From positions 178,191-242,190 of the forward strand of contig CALKFG010000007.1 in assembly GCA_938084575.1 (NCBI GenBank): 64,000 nt of DNA, in the 5' to 3' direction. A program made the position numbers and the translations under genes. The stretch comes from an uncultured Hyphomonadaceae bacterium (GTDB lineage Bacteria > Pseudomonadota > Alphaproteobacteria > Caulobacterales > Hyphomonadaceae). This document shows positions 45,194-54,739 of this stretch, in pieces (position 1 is the first letter of the stretch; every line of letters starts with the position of its first letter). The notes below the pieces were generated by a model. It saw only the letters and a program-made list of their open reading frames with translations, made no database searches and had not been told where the DNA came from.

Positions 45194-47136
45194 GCTGGAC
45201 CGGTCTCTCGCCTGTGATTCAGGACAGTGTGCTGACCTCGCTGGCCGTTGCCGCCCTGATCGGACTGATCCTGCTGATCCGGAAACCCTTCGCCCGCCGG
45301 TTCGGACCCCGGGCCGCCTATGCGCTGTGGCTCCTGCCACTGGTGCGCTTCGTCCTGCCGCCCCTGCCCGCCAGCTTTTCGCTGACCGGCTGGCTGGGCC
45401 TTAGCTCCCGCGCCGGACAGAGCCTGCAGACCCCCGACCCCACCCGTCCCGCGACAGGCCTGGCCCTGCCGGAGCCCCTGCCGCGCCTGCCGGTCCCGCA
45501 GGGCTGGGTCACACCTGACCACCTGCCGGCACCAGAGCCAAGCCTCTGGGCCAGCCTGCCCGACTCGCTCGTCCCAGCCCTTCTGGTCGCCTGGATCGGC
45601 GGCACGCTGATCTGGCTCGGACGGTCCTGGCATCATCAGTCCGGGTTCCGCCGCCTTGTGGATACCGATTCGGAACCCGCGAGCCCGGCCATTCAGGCCG
45701 AGGCCCGCCGGCTGGCCCGCGAGATTGGCCTCCGCCAGGTCCCCTCCATCCGCCAGAGCCTGCTCTGTGCCGGCCCGCTGGTCACCGGGCTGACCCGGCC
45801 AGTGATCCTGCTGCCCCGGTGGTTCGAGGAGGCGTACAGTGCGCGCGAACAGCGTCACGCGCTGGCCCATGAACTCACCCACATCAAGCGCGGGGACCTG
45901 TGGGCGTTTCAGCTCGCCCGACTTGTCGCCGCGACCCAGTGGTTCAGTCCCCTGACCTATCTGGCCCTGTATGCCTTCCGCATCGACCAGGAAGCGGCCT
46001 GTGATTCCGACGTGCTGCGAGGGGGACACGTTTCCCCGGCCGCTTATGGCCGCACGCTGGTCAAGGCCGCACGCCTGGCCGCCCCTGCCGACCGTCGCCT
46101 GGCGACGGCCAGCCTGACACTCGCCCACCCGATAAAAGAAAGGCTCATTATGCTGCAGACCCCTGAACCGACATTTCGCCAGAAACTCACCGGAACCGCC
46201 CTGGCCGGCGCCCTGGGCACACTGACCCTGTTTGCAACCGCCTCCTGCATGGCCGCCCAGGCCGATGACAGCGGCTCTGAGGGGCAGGTGAACTTTCAAG
46301 CCATCAGCCCGTCCGACACCGGCCCTTCGACCATCCTGCTTGGGGACCCGCTGAACACCGACATGTCGGATCTCGGCACCCTGCACGAACTTGCGACGCA
46401 GATCGACATCGCTCTTGAAACCGAAATCGAGGGCGACCTTGCCGAGCTGGACGCGCTTCTGGGCGAACTGGACGGGCCGCAGACAGCTTTCGCTGAGATC
46501 AAGCGCCTGCATCCGGATACGGGCGGGGAGAAGCACGTCTTCATCATGAAGTCCGCAGAGGGGGCCGACGACTTCGAGGCCCGCATCGAAGCCTGGGCCG
46601 CGGATCATGACACAAAGGCGGTGAACCTCGAGCGCGAAGGCGAGGCGCTGGAACGCGACATCGAGGTCATTGCCCTGCATATTGAGCGCAAGACCGCGGC
46701 GCTTGAAGCCGATGCAGAGGCCCGGGCAGCCCGGATCGAAACCGCCCTGGAGCCGGATTTTGAAACCCGGATGGAGGCCGCCGCCGCGCAGATTCAGTCC
46801 CTTCACAACCAGTGTGCCGCCCGCGCCAGTGACGACCCGGCCCCGGAAATCGTTTCCGCCACCAATGGGCAGACCGGCGAAACGCTGCGGGCCGTCTGTG
46901 TGAATGGCGGCCGGGATGACGCCATGTCAGACCGTCTGGCCGCCTGGGTCGACAGCCAGGAAGACCTCACCGACGCTGAGAAACTGGCCTTCCTCGACCG
47001 GCGGGGACAGACCATGCACTTTGCGTTCTGGCATCACAAGGACGAGGCCGGGACAGACGAGGGCGAGAAACGCATCATCATCAAGCGCCGGCACCGGATC
47101 GTCCCGGATGCTGCCGGGGAGACCAGCCAGGACTAG
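45190..47136 (+). CDS. M56 family metallopeptidase, BlaR1-like, with coiled-coil periplasmic domain
   Basis: A 648-aa membrane protein. The N-terminal part has about three helices (10-60, 120-140) and a cytoplasmic M56 zinc domain with H227-E-L-T-H231 and the downstream EAACDSD metal-ligand segment. A fourth helix near 335-355 (GALGTLTLFATASCMAAQA) leads to a C-terminal extracytoplasmic region of about 290 residues. Instead of the penicillin-binding sensor of BlaR1 it is acidic with a long predicted coiled coil (about 455-540) rich in Ala, Glu and Arg. It presumably senses an envelope signal and cleaves the BlaI-type repressor (inference). Confidence 0.88.
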   Translation: MSWTGLSPVIQDSVLTSLAVAALIGLILLIRKPFARRFGPRAAYALWLLPLVRFVLPPLPASFSLTGWLGLSSRAGQSLQTPDPTRPATGLALPEPLPRLPVPQGWVTPDHLPAPEPSLWASLPDSLVPALLVAWIGGTLIWLGRSWHHQSGFRRLVDTDSEPASPAIQAEARRLAREIGLRQVPSIRQSLLCAGPLVTGLTRPVILLPRWFEEAYSAREQRHALAHELTHIKRGDLWAFQLARLVAATQWFSPLTYLALYAFRIDQEAACDSDVLRGGHVSPAAYGRTLVKAARLAAPADRRLATASLTLAHPIKERLIMLQTPEPTFRQKLTGTALAGALGTLTLFATASCMAAQADDSGSEGQVNFQAISPSDTGPSTILLGDPLNTDMSDLGTLHELATQIDIALETEIEGDLAELDALLGELDGPQTAFAEIKRLHPDTGGEKHVFIMKSAEGADDFEARIEAWAADHDTKAVNLEREGEALERDIEVIALHIERKTAALEADAEARAARIETALEPDFETRMEAAAAQIQSLHNQCAARASDDPAPEIVSATNGQTGETLRAVCVNGGRDDAMSDRLAAWVDSQEDLTDAEKLAFLDRRGQTMHFAFWHHKDEAGTDEGEKRIIIKRRHRIVPDAAGETSQD

Positions 47137-47181
47137 GGTCTGACCGTGGCGCTGCACCGATCCCCTGCCCCCGGATAGGAT

Positions 47182-47928
47182 ATGGCGGTCGCATCTGCCC
47201 TTCTGATTCTGGTCACCACCCTGCTGACCGCCTTCATCTCCGGCATTTTCGGTATGGCGGGGGGGCTGATCCTGATGGCGGTCCTGACCGCCCTTGTCAG
47301 CGTCGCCATGGCCATGGTTATCCATGGCAGCCTGCAAATGGTGGCGAACGGGTATCGGACCTTCCTGCTGCGTGACGCCATCGTCTGGCCAGTAATCCGG
47401 CTCTATCTGATCGGTGCCGCCATCGGGGTCATGGCCCTCGGGCTGGTCAGCTGGACACCCGACAGACGGGCGGTTTATGCCCTTCTGGGACTGACCGCCC
47501 TGCTGGTCTGGGTTCCCCGCCAGCGACTGGGTCTTGACATCCAGAAGCCGGGTCAGGCGGTTTTAGCCGGCACCATGGTTCAGGCCCTGAACACGCTGGC
47601 CGGGGTCGCCGGACCCCTTCTGGACATGTTTTTTGTCCATACCCGGATGACCCGTCAGCAGATTGTGGCGACCAAGGCGCTGAGCCAGACATTCAGTCAC
47701 CTGATCAAAATCGGCTTCTGGACATGGCCCCTGATCGGGGCGACCGGCTGGTCGGCGTTCCCGCCACTCTGGCTGTTCGCGCTGGCCATCCCGCTCTCCC
47801 TGACCGGCACCTGGCTGGGCGGACAGGTTCTTGTGCGCATGAGCGATCGCGGCTTCCGACGGGGAATGAAGGGTCTGATCACGATGATCGGGCTCCTCCT
47901 GTTGCTGCGGGCCGCCGGCATCTTCTAA
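47182..47928 (+). CDS. TauE/SafE family permease
   Basis: A 248-aa protein with about seven to eight hydrophobic helices. The N-terminal GIFGMAGGLILMAVL and later TLAGVAGPLLDMFFV glycine-rich loops are typical of TauE/SafE (DUF81) exporters, proposed to move sulfite, sulfoacetate or related organosulfur anions. No sulfur genes are adjacent. Its stop overlaps that of the convergent crotonase gene by 4 bases. Confidence 0.87.
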   Translation: MAVASALLILVTTLLTAFISGIFGMAGGLILMAVLTALVSVAMAMVIHGSLQMVANGYRTFLLRDAIVWPVIRLYLIGAAIGVMALGLVSWTPDRRAVYALLGLTALLVWVPRQRLGLDIQKPGQAVLAGTMVQALNTLAGVAGPLLDMFFVHTRMTRQQIVATKALSQTFSHLIKIGFWTWPLIGATGWSAFPPLWLFALAIPLSLTGTWLGGQVLVRMSDRGFRRGMKGLITMIGLLLLLRAAGIF

Positions 47929-48593
47929 CCAACGAGGCTGGCCGCCATCGTTTCGATGAACCCCCGCCGCATGGCCAGCTTGTTACCGCGATAGGCTGCG
48001 CGCGGCAAAGCCCCCAGCCGGTCCGCATCGGCCTGGGCTTCAGCCCGCACATCCTGCGGGGCCGCAAGTCGGTCGAGGAAACCGACCTCGACCGCCGCGT
48101 CCGGGGCATAAAGCTGTCCCATGACGATCGCTTCGGTCAGGCGCTCGGGACGCAGTCGCGCTTTGGCCAGCTCCTGGCCGAACACCGGCAGGGTCATGCC
48201 AATCGCCGTTTCATTTGCTCCGATCTTAAAAGGCCCCGGCACGCCGATTCGCAGATCGCTCGACAGCAGAAGGAAACACCCCATGGCAATGGCGTGCCCC
48301 GTGCAGGCGGCGACAATGGGCAGCGGGGATTGGAACAGGCGCAGCCCCAGCGCACCCCCGAGATTGACAAGCCGGGCCGCGTCTTCGGGCTGGCCCTGGC
48401 CCAGGACGCTGAGGTCAAATCCGGCTGAAAACTTGCCGTCACGCCCGACAAGGACGATCGCCCGAGCCTTGGCCTCCGCCTCATCAAGAGCGGCGTTCAG
48501 CCCCGCAATCAGGTCAAACCCCACCGCATTGGCCTTGCCATCATCCATGCAGAGGGTGGCCACACCCTCCTCAATCTCAATCTGTACGCTCAT
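47925..48593 (-). CDS. Crotonase/enoyl-CoA hydratase family protein
   Basis: A 222-aa crotonase-fold protein, shorter than typical (about 260). The oxyanion segment GKFSAGFDLSVLG (about 53-65) and GHAIAMGCFLLLSSDLRIG (about 98-116) are present, but the second loop lacks an obvious catalytic glutamate, so it may not be a classical hydratase. Substrate unknown. It is 70 bases after tadA on the same strand. Confidence 0.85.
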   Translation of the reverse strand: MSVQIEIEEGVATLCMDDGKANAVGFDLIAGLNAALDEAEAKARAIVLVGRDGKFSAGFDLSVLGQGQPEDAARLVNLGGALGLRLFQSPLPIVAACTGHAIAMGCFLLLSSDLRIGVPGPFKIGANETAIGMTLPVFGQELAKARLRPERLTEAIVMGQLYAPDAAVEVGFLDRLAAPQDVRAEAQADADRLGALPRAAYRGNKLAMRRGFIETMAASLVG

Positions 48594-48663
48594 CCGGATC
48601 TCCCCTGTTCACACCCGTCTAACATGCTGTCGCAGGGGCAGTCCAAGCCCCTGCAGCGCCGGA

Positions 48664-49122
48664 TCAGCGCCGGGCGCGGAAAAATGCCCTGAGCAGGTCG
48701 CCGGCCGCGTGCGCAGCGGCAGGCTCCTGCGCGATTTCGGGACGCCAGTGGCAGGTCGGCTGCTCGAACAGTCGGGGTCCGTGCAGGACCCCGCCGCCCT
48801 TCGCGTCGGTGGCGGCAAAGACCAGCCGGGAGATCCGCGCAAAGCTGATGGCGCCGGCACACATGGCACAGGGTTCCAGCGTGACATAGAGATGCAGCCC
48901 CGGCAGGCGGTAATTGTCCCGGGCCCGGGCCGCGGCCCGAATGGCCAGGATTTCGGCATGCGCGGTGGGATCATGGCCGGCGACCGGGGCATTGGCCCCT
49001 TCGCCGACAATCTGGCCCGTCGCCGGATCCACAACCACCGCACCGACCGGCACTTCGCCGACCGAGGCGGCCAGTTCGGCAAGCACCAAAGCGCGCTGCA
49101 TGGGCAGGCTGATCTCGTTCAT
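48664..49122 (-). CDS. tadA: tRNA-specific adenosine deaminase
   Basis: TadA converts A34 to inosine in tRNA-Arg(ACG). The zinc and catalytic residues are H55-A-E57 and C85-x2-C88 (PCAMC). Length 152 aa is normal. Divergent from rsmD with only 38 bases between them, so promoters probably overlap. Confidence 0.95.
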   Translation of the reverse strand: MNEISLPMQRALVLAELAASVGEVPVGAVVVDPATGQIVGEGANAPVAGHDPTAHAEILAIRAAARARDNYRLPGLHLYVTLEPCAMCAGAISFARISRLVFAATDAKGGGVLHGPRLFEQPTCHWRPEIAQEPAAAHAAGDLLRAFFRARR

Positions 49123-49160
49123 GGCTTTTCCTTCGCCCTGACGCGCTCTAAAGGCAAGTC

Positions 49161-49733
49161 ATGCGTATTGTTTCTGGCCTTCATCGCGGACGGGTCCTGG
49201 TCGCCCCGGACACCCGCAAGACCCGTCCAACCAGCGACAAGGCGCGCGAGACCCTGTTCAACATGCTCACCCATGCACCTTGGGCCCCGCCGCTGGAAGG
49301 GGCCCGGGTGCTGGACCTGTTTGCCGGCTCGGGTGCCCTCGGCCTTGAGGCGCTGTCGCGCGGGGCGGACTCGGCGCTGCTGATTGATATGGCCGGGGCC
49401 GCACGCCAGGCGATCCGGCAGAATATCGAGACCCTGGGGGTCGCCGATCAGGCCCGCTGGCACCGGCGCGATGCGACGCGCATGGGGACCCTGCCGGACG
49501 AATTTGCTCCGGCCTTCGACGTGATTTTTCTCGACCCCCCTTATCAGAAGGGACTGGTCACGCCCTGTCTGCGCGGCCTGCGCGCCGGCGGCTGGGCCTC
49601 GCCCGGTGCCCTTGTCATCATTGAGACCCAGGTCGACGAGGCGCTCGAGCTGAAGGGATGGACACTGTTGGACAGCCGGGCCAGCGGGGCGGCCCGCCTG
49701 TGGTTCGCCGCACCCGAAGCCGGACCGGCCTGA
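49161..49733 (+). CDS. rsmD: 16S rRNA (guanine(966)-N2)-methyltransferase
   Basis: RsmD methylates G966 of 16S rRNA. Start MRIVSGLHRGR, TRPTSDKARETLFNML, the SAM loop LDLFAGSGALGLEALSRGA and the catalytic DPPY (about 133-136) are all present in 190 aa. Adjacency to tadA is common in Alphaproteobacteria. Confidence 0.95.
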   Translation: MRIVSGLHRGRVLVAPDTRKTRPTSDKARETLFNMLTHAPWAPPLEGARVLDLFAGSGALGLEALSRGADSALLIDMAGAARQAIRQNIETLGVADQARWHRRDATRMGTLPDEFAPAFDVIFLDPPYQKGLVTPCLRGLRAGGWASPGALVIIETQVDEALELKGWTLLDSRASGAARLWFAAPEAGPA

Positions 49734-49811
49734 CCACAATTTTGCCATGCCAGCCTGACAGGGGCTGCAAATTCAGATACCACACCGCAAAACAGAGGTT
49801 TAGTTTGCGCC

Positions 49812-51146
49812 ATGCTGATTGCCCGTCTCTGGTCCTTTCTGATCACCGCCGCGCAGACGGATGACGGCACCCTGCCGGGGACAGCCGCTGGCGCGCCGGA
49901 CGCATCAGACCTCCCGCCCGGCGAAACCCTGGCGGGCGCCCCTGACCCACTGATGATCCCCGTGGATGCCCCGGTCCAGATCCGGGCCCCGGCCAAGACC
50001 GTCGATCCGATCGAGGCCCTGTCAGACACGGCCGAGACGGCAACCGAGGCGGCCAGTGATTTTCTCAGCTGGCTCGGCTCGGGGCAAAGCGAAGCCCTTG
50101 TCGCCACCGTGCTGGTGGTCGCGATCACAGCATTGCTGCGCGTCGCCCGCTGGGGGGCTCTCAAGACCATGGAGCGGTGGCCAAGCAAGGATGATTATTC
50201 CATCTCTGCCCTGTTCCGGCGGGTGGTCCGGCGCTTCCATCTTTACTTCATGTTTGCCATCGCCCTCAGCCTGACAGAGGCGGTCATGCCGCTGCCCGGC
50301 TCGGTCTCGGGATTTGTCAGGATCTTTTTTGTCCTGACCGCCGTGCTGCAGACCGCCGAATGGGTGCAGGAATTTTCCGTGTCGGCCATTCGGCGCAATC
50401 TGCACCGCAGTGCTGGGGATGCCCGTGCCCTGGCATCGGCCTTCAACATCATCAAATGGTTTATCGGATTCGCCATCTGGTCGGTGGCGCTTTTGCTCAT
50501 CCTCGACAATGTCGGGGCCGACGTCACCGCGCTGCTGGCGGGTCTGGGTATTGGTGGTATCGCGATCGGTATAGCGGCCCAGGGCGTGTTCCGCGACCTG
50601 TTTTCCTCATTGTCCATCGTCATCGACAAGCCCTTTCAGGTCGGCGACACGGTCCGGTATGGCGACAGCTGGGGTGCGATTGAAGATATCGGCCTGAAAT
50701 CCACCCGCGTCCGGGCCCGGTCCGGCGAGCAGCTGATTATCTCCAACACCAATTTGCTGAACTATGAGATCCACAATATGGCGCGCATGGTGCGCCGGCG
50801 GATCGAGACGGATTTCGGCGTCATTTACCAGACCGATCCGGAGCTCGCCGAGCAGATCCCCGATATCGTCCAGGGCCTTGTCAGGAAGATTGCCGGCGTC
50901 GAGTTCGAGCGCTGCGGCATGTCGGCCTTCGGGGCCAGCTCGCTGGACTACAAGCTGATCTTCTTCTCGCTGCACCCGGACTATAACCGCTCCATGGCGG
51001 CGTTGTCGCGCGTTCTGCTGGCCCTCAACCGCGGCTTTCGTGAGCACGGAATCGAATTCGCTTATCCGACCCAGACCCTGTATATTCAGGGCGCGGACGG
51101 CGCCGTTGAGACACAGATCATGCGATCGGCCCCCGACAGCGCCTAG
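49812..51146 (+). CDS. MscS family mechanosensitive ion channel
   Basis: A 444-aa protein with a possible signal-like start (1-16), a Pro/Ala-rich extracytoplasmic linker (20-85), membrane helices near 95, 140, 165 and 220, and the pore helix/MscS core with GLGIGGIAIGIAAQGVFRD (about 240-258), SSLSIVIDKPFQVGD and the cytoplasmic beta domain to about 430. MscS channels release solutes on hypo-osmotic shock. It stands alone, ending 2 bases before the convergent small gene. Confidence 0.92.
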   Translation: MLIARLWSFLITAAQTDDGTLPGTAAGAPDASDLPPGETLAGAPDPLMIPVDAPVQIRAPAKTVDPIEALSDTAETATEAASDFLSWLGSGQSEALVATVLVVAITALLRVARWGALKTMERWPSKDDYSISALFRRVVRRFHLYFMFAIALSLTEAVMPLPGSVSGFVRIFFVLTAVLQTAEWVQEFSVSAIRRNLHRSAGDARALASAFNIIKWFIGFAIWSVALLLILDNVGADVTALLAGLGIGGIAIGIAAQGVFRDLFSSLSIVIDKPFQVGDTVRYGDSWGAIEDIGLKSTRVRARSGEQLIISNTNLLNYEIHNMARMVRRRIETDFGVIYQTDPELAEQIPDIVQGLVRKIAGVEFERCGMSAFGASSLDYKLIFFSLHPDYNRSMAALSRVLLALNRGFREHGIEFAYPTQTLYIQGADGAVETQIMRSAPDSA

Positions 51147-51148
51147 GC

Positions 51149-51439
51149 CTATTCGACGGTCCAGCCGCGCGGCGTGCGCTTGGCATTCAGGGTCAGACCC
51201 TGCGCTGAGGAGGGGACATCCGGCGGCGTCTGCCCGGCCTGATGTCTGGCGAACAGCCGCAACAGAATGGCGCCCAGGGCCAGCGCCAGGCCGGCAAAGG
51301 CCGTCGCCACAGCCAGCATGCCGGCGAGCAGGATGATGGCCAGCGCCAGCGCGCCCCGCAGCAGCCAGCGGAAGACATGGCGCAGGACAGCCAGCTGGGC
51401 ATGCGGGAAACCAAAAGGGGCGGCGTGTGTTGCGGTCAT
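51149..51439 (-). CDS. Small hypothetical membrane protein
   Basis: A 96-aa protein with one long hydrophobic stretch (about 28-66, room for one or two helices) rich in Ala and Leu, and a polar tail. No family recognised. The second ATG (51439) is preferred because AGAGG lies 7 bases upstream; the first ATG at 51445 has no correctly spaced site. Confidence 0.55.
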   Translation of the reverse strand: MTATHAAPFGFPHAQLAVLRHVFRWLLRGALALAIILLAGMLAVATAFAGLALALGAILLRLFARHQAGQTPPDVPSSAQGLTLNAKRTPRGWTVE

Positions 51440-51509
51440 GGTCATCCTCTCTGTCCTGTAGAGATGGCGTCGCCCCCGGTCCGCGTCAATGTCTCAGCGT
51501 GGGATGCGG

Positions 51510-52223
51510 TCAGTTTACCGCAATCAGGCCGCGTTCTGCCCGAATCCGGGCATAAGCGCCGGTGATCGCCGCAGCCTTGTCATGCGCAGTGACCTCGAAT
51601 TCCCGCGGCGCCCCATTATGGACCACGCGGTCAGGATGATTGGCGGCCATCAGGCGCCGGTAAGCGCGGCGTATGGCCTCGAATTCCGCATCCGGGGCGA
51701 CGCCGAGTATGTCATAGGGATCGTCCCGGTCGGCGGCAAAATGGCTGGCCCGAATTCGGCGAAAGTCTGCAGCATCAAATCCGAAGGCCTCCGACACGGT
51801 CTGCAGATAGACCATCTCCTCCTCAGTGATGACGCCATCGGCGGCAGCAATCATGAACAGACCGTCGAGGACACCTTCCAGAAGGCACGGCCGGTCGCGG
51901 TATTTGCGGGCAATCTTGCGGGCATAGGATTCATATCCCCGCACCGTCTGCTGAGCCAGGCGAAACACCCGGCGCACTGTCGCGGCATCCTCCGGCGCGG
52001 TTCGGAAGACGCGGGAAAAAACCATGACCTCTTCATCGCAGACATGCCCGTCCGCCTTGGCCATCTTGGCGCCAAGCCCGATCACCGCGGCGGTAAAACC
52101 GACATCACGCGGGTCGGGCGCACAGGCCCGGCTGAGGGCGCGCGTCTCAGCGGCACTCTCGCTGTCGAACAGGCGCTTGCCGCCCTCCATCAGGTTTTGC
52201 CACAGGCTCATCTGCACACTCAT
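51510..52223 (-). CDS. DjlA-like co-chaperone (TerB plus J domain)
   Basis: A 237-aa protein: TerB-like helical domain (about 40-160, with KADGHVCDEEV and AADGVITEEEM, paired acidic metal-type loops) followed by a C-terminal J domain (about 168-235) with the HPD tripeptide in AANHPDR. The layout is that of DjlA, a DnaK co-chaperone, but without the N-terminal membrane anchor of the E. coli protein. The start is uncertain: ATG 52223 or 52211; neither has a good ribosome site. Confidence 0.88.
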   Translation of the reverse strand: MSVQMSLWQNLMEGGKRLFDSESAAETRALSRACAPDPRDVGFTAAVIGLGAKMAKADGHVCDEEVMVFSRVFRTAPEDAATVRRVFRLAQQTVRGYESYARKIARKYRDRPCLLEGVLDGLFMIAAADGVITEEEMVYLQTVSEAFGFDAADFRRIRASHFAADRDDPYDILGVAPDAEFEAIRRAYRRLMAANHPDRVVHNGAPREFEVTAHDKAAAITGAYARIRAERGLIAVN

Positions 52224-52271
52224 AGCGTGTTCAGCGGGATTTGTCTTTGCCAAATACCGACAGCGGCGGGG

Positions 52272-53009
52272 TCAGGCCGCGGTCAGCCGGACATCGACAC
52301 CGAGAATGCGGGTCATCCCGTCCCGGCTGTCCCAGCCCTGACGTGCGGCCCGTGCCCGGGCCGTCTCGGGATCCCGCACAAGCAGGTGAAACCCGCTCAG
52401 CCTGTCGCGGTCCCCCGGCAGGATCTCAATATGTCCCTCAGCCAGAGGCAGGCGCACGCCCTGCGCCGCCGGCTCAATGTCGGTACCCAATATGCTGGCC
52501 CAGCGCGCGCCCAGCTGGTCGGGCGCTTTGGCTCTGAGTGTAGCGCCGGCAAGTCCGCCGGGCACGGCGCGCTGTTTCCAGCCCATGCCGCCCCACAGCC
52601 AGCTTTCCGGCGGCACCGGCGTGTCGACCGACACAATCGCCCCGCCGATATCGGCGGGGTGCAGGTGGCTGGCCGCGATTTCCGGCAGGTCGATGTTCCA
52701 GACACGCCGAAGGCCCGCAGCATCGGCGCGCTGACGCACCGCCGCGATATCCGGGCTCTGGAAGATGGCCATATAGCCACCCGCCTCGGGCTCACGGTCG
52801 AGGAAGCGGCCCGCAGCCGTGTCTTCCCGTGCCGGCACAACGACCTCCAGGAACTGGTCACCAAGGGCGAACACCCCATTGACCAGGCCAAACGCCCCAA
52901 CCCCCGGATCGACGAAGGGATCACCGAGATCCAGGACCTCCTGCAGGCGATCAATATCCTCCCGGTGATATGAGGCAAAAACCAGCTGACGCAGACGAAG
53001 TTCGGACAT
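52272..53009 (-). CDS. VOC/glyoxalase-like domain protein
   Basis: A 245-aa protein beginning LRLRQLVFASYHREDIDRLQEVL, with strands FLEVVVP (about 55) and a second half ending LSGFHLLVRDPETARARA. This is the glyoxalase-like two-module layout, but clear metal ligands are not obvious. Unknown substrate. ATG 53009 is chosen because upstream residues in the longer frame are not family-like. It is divergent from the antiporter gene. Confidence 0.72.
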   Translation of the reverse strand: MSELRLRQLVFASYHREDIDRLQEVLDLGDPFVDPGVGAFGLVNGVFALGDQFLEVVVPAREDTAAGRFLDREPEAGGYMAIFQSPDIAAVRQRADAAGLRRVWNIDLPEIAASHLHPADIGGAIVSVDTPVPPESWLWGGMGWKQRAVPGGLAGATLRAKAPDQLGARWASILGTDIEPAAQGVRLPLAEGHIEILPGDRDRLSGFHLLVRDPETARARAARQGWDSRDGMTRILGVDVRLTAA

Positions 53010-53125
53010 AAGCCCCCCCAATTCGGTTAGTCCGGCATAGCATAGACGGCTACAGGACTGACGCCATCTAAATCTTTTGCCGCTCATTGACAGCCCGGCC
53101 GGAAACCGGGAGAGACGCTCGCACG

Positions 53126-54154
53126 ATGATAACACTGGCTTTGATCCTGGGCGGATTCGTCTGCCTGCTGCTTGGCGGCGAGAGCCTGGTCCGGGGCGCG
53201 GTCAGCCTTGCCCGGCGTTTCGGGGTCTCCGAGCTCATCATTGGGCTGACTCTGATCGGGTTCGGCACGAGCCTGCCGGAGCTGGTCACCAGCCTGCAGG
53301 CCCTGAGCGAGGGCGCGGTCGGCCTGTCAATCGGGAATGTTGTCGGGTCAAATATTGCCAATATCATGCTGGTCCTCGGGGCAGCGGCCTTCTTCACGCC
53401 CATCATGGCCTCGGCCAAGACGCTGCGCCGGGACGGCCTGATCATGGCGGGGGTCACGCTGGTGCTGGTCGGCCTGTTCTGGTTTGACGGCTTTACCCGC
53501 CTGACCGGCAGCGTTCTGACCGGCATTCTGGTCATCTACCTGATTGGCTCGGTCTGGCTTGATCGGCGCGGCAAATCCGCGACCGGACAGCTGCACGTGG
53601 ACGAGGCCGAGCTGTTCGAGGAAACCGATCCGCTTCCTGTCGCCCTGATGCTGACCCTGGGCGGCATACTGGGCGTGGTGTTCGGCGCCCGCTTCCTGGT
53701 CGCGGGGGGCACGGACGCAGCCCGCATGCTGGGCGTTTCAGAAACGGTGATCGGCATCTCCGTCCTCGCCATCGGCACCAGCCTGCCAGAACTGATGACC
53801 TCGATCATCGCCGCCCGGCGGGGCAAGGCCGATGTGGCACTGGGCAATGTCCTCGGGTCCAATATTTTCAACATATTGGGCATATTGGGCATCACCGCAA
53901 TCGCCTATCCCTTTACCATTCACCAGCCCGTGATCCAGCCCTCAGGCCTGGTCGAGATGAGCACGACGATTGCCAACAGCGTGGTGTCCTGGACCGATAT
54001 TGCCGCGATGGGACTGTCGGTGCTGCTGCTGTTCTGCTTCGCGGCAACCGGGCGACAAATCGGCCGCGGCGAAGGCGCGACGCTTCTGGCGTGCTATGCC
54101 GCCTATATCGCCCTCCGCTTCAACCTTCTCGCCCCGTTTGGAGTGACGCTATGA
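53126..54154 (+). CDS. Calcium/sodium antiporter (YrbG-like, CaCA family)
   Basis: A 342-aa membrane protein with two homologous halves of about five helices. The alpha repeats are visible as [17 protein letters not shown] with [11 protein letters not shown] and [17 protein letters not shown] with [11 protein letters not shown], the signature of K-independent Na/Ca exchangers. ATG 53126 has a GGGAGAG site. The stop overlaps queF by 4 bases. Confidence 0.94.
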   Translation: MITLALILGGFVCLLLGGESLVRGAVSLARRFGVSELIIGLTLIGFGTSLPELVTSLQALSEGAVGLSIGNVVGSNIANIMLVLGAAAFFTPIMASAKTLRRDGLIMAGVTLVLVGLFWFDGFTRLTGSVLTGILVIYLIGSVWLDRRGKSATGQLHVDEAELFEETDPLPVALMLTLGGILGVVFGARFLVAGGTDAARMLGVSETVIGISVLAIGTSLPELMTSIIAARRGKADVALGNVLGSNIFNILGILGITAIAYPFTIHQPVIQPSGLVEMSTTIANSVVSWTDIAAMGLSVLLLFCFAATGRQIGRGEGATLLACYAAYIALRFNLLAPFGVTL

Positions 54155-54618
54155 CGGACAAGAATATTTATGCCGGCCTCGACCAGCTCGGACAACAGAC
54201 CGACCCGCCGACCCGCCCGGAAGAGGCGCGGCTCGAAACCGTGCCCAATCCGCATCCGGACACGCTGTACCTGGCCCGCTTTGTCTGTCCTGAATTCACG
54301 TCGCTGTGCCCGGTTACCGGCCAGCCGGACTTTGCCCACCTGGTGATCGACTATGCCCCGGCGGCACGCCTGGTCGAAAGCAAGAGCCTGAAACTCTACC
54401 TGACAAGTTACCGCAATCACGGCGCGTTCCACGAGGACTGCACCGTGCGGATCGGAAAGGAGCTTGCCGGGCTTCTGTCGCCGCGCTGGCTGCGCATATC
54501 GGGCTATTGGTACCCCCGCGGTGGGATCCCCATTGATGTGTTCTGGCAAACCGCCCACGTGCCCGAGGGAGTGTATGTCCCCGACACCGGCGTGGCGCCC
54601 TATCGCGGCCGGGGCTGA
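54151..54618 (+). CDS. queF: NADPH-dependent 7-cyano-7-deazaguanine reductase
   Basis: QueF reduces preQ0 to preQ1 in queuosine synthesis. The catalytic C53 and D60 are in [13 protein letters not shown], and [21 protein letters not shown] is the family block. At 155 aa it is the short unimodular form. It overlaps the antiporter by ATGA; other queuosine genes are not in the window. Confidence 0.96.
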   Translation: MTDKNIYAGLDQLGQQTDPPTRPEEARLETVPNPHPDTLYLARFVCPEFTSLCPVTGQPDFAHLVIDYAPAARLVESKSLKLYLTSYRNHGAFHEDCTVRIGKELAGLLSPRWLRISGYWYPRGGIPIDVFWQTAHVPEGVYVPDTGVAPYRGRG

Positions 54619-54739
54619 ACCGGGCCGGTGCGGCGGGCTCGGACCGCGGCCTGCCTCTGCCCTGCGCCTGTGAAAAGAAATACAGAGGCTGCGTCAAAAC
54701 ATACCTGCGCTTAACCCTGAACTGATATATGTCTCCAAC

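Noticed and set aside
45049..46806. Long open frame on the minus strand opposite the M56 gene (585 codons).
   Set aside because: It is the antisense of a well-supported coding region; long antisense frames are common in GC-rich genes with strong third-position bias, and its translation resembles no family.
44825..47136. Beta-lactam resistance operon.
   Set aside because: Although BlaI and BlaR1-like proteins are present, the M56 protein lacks penicillin-binding motifs and no beta-lactamase gene is adjacent.
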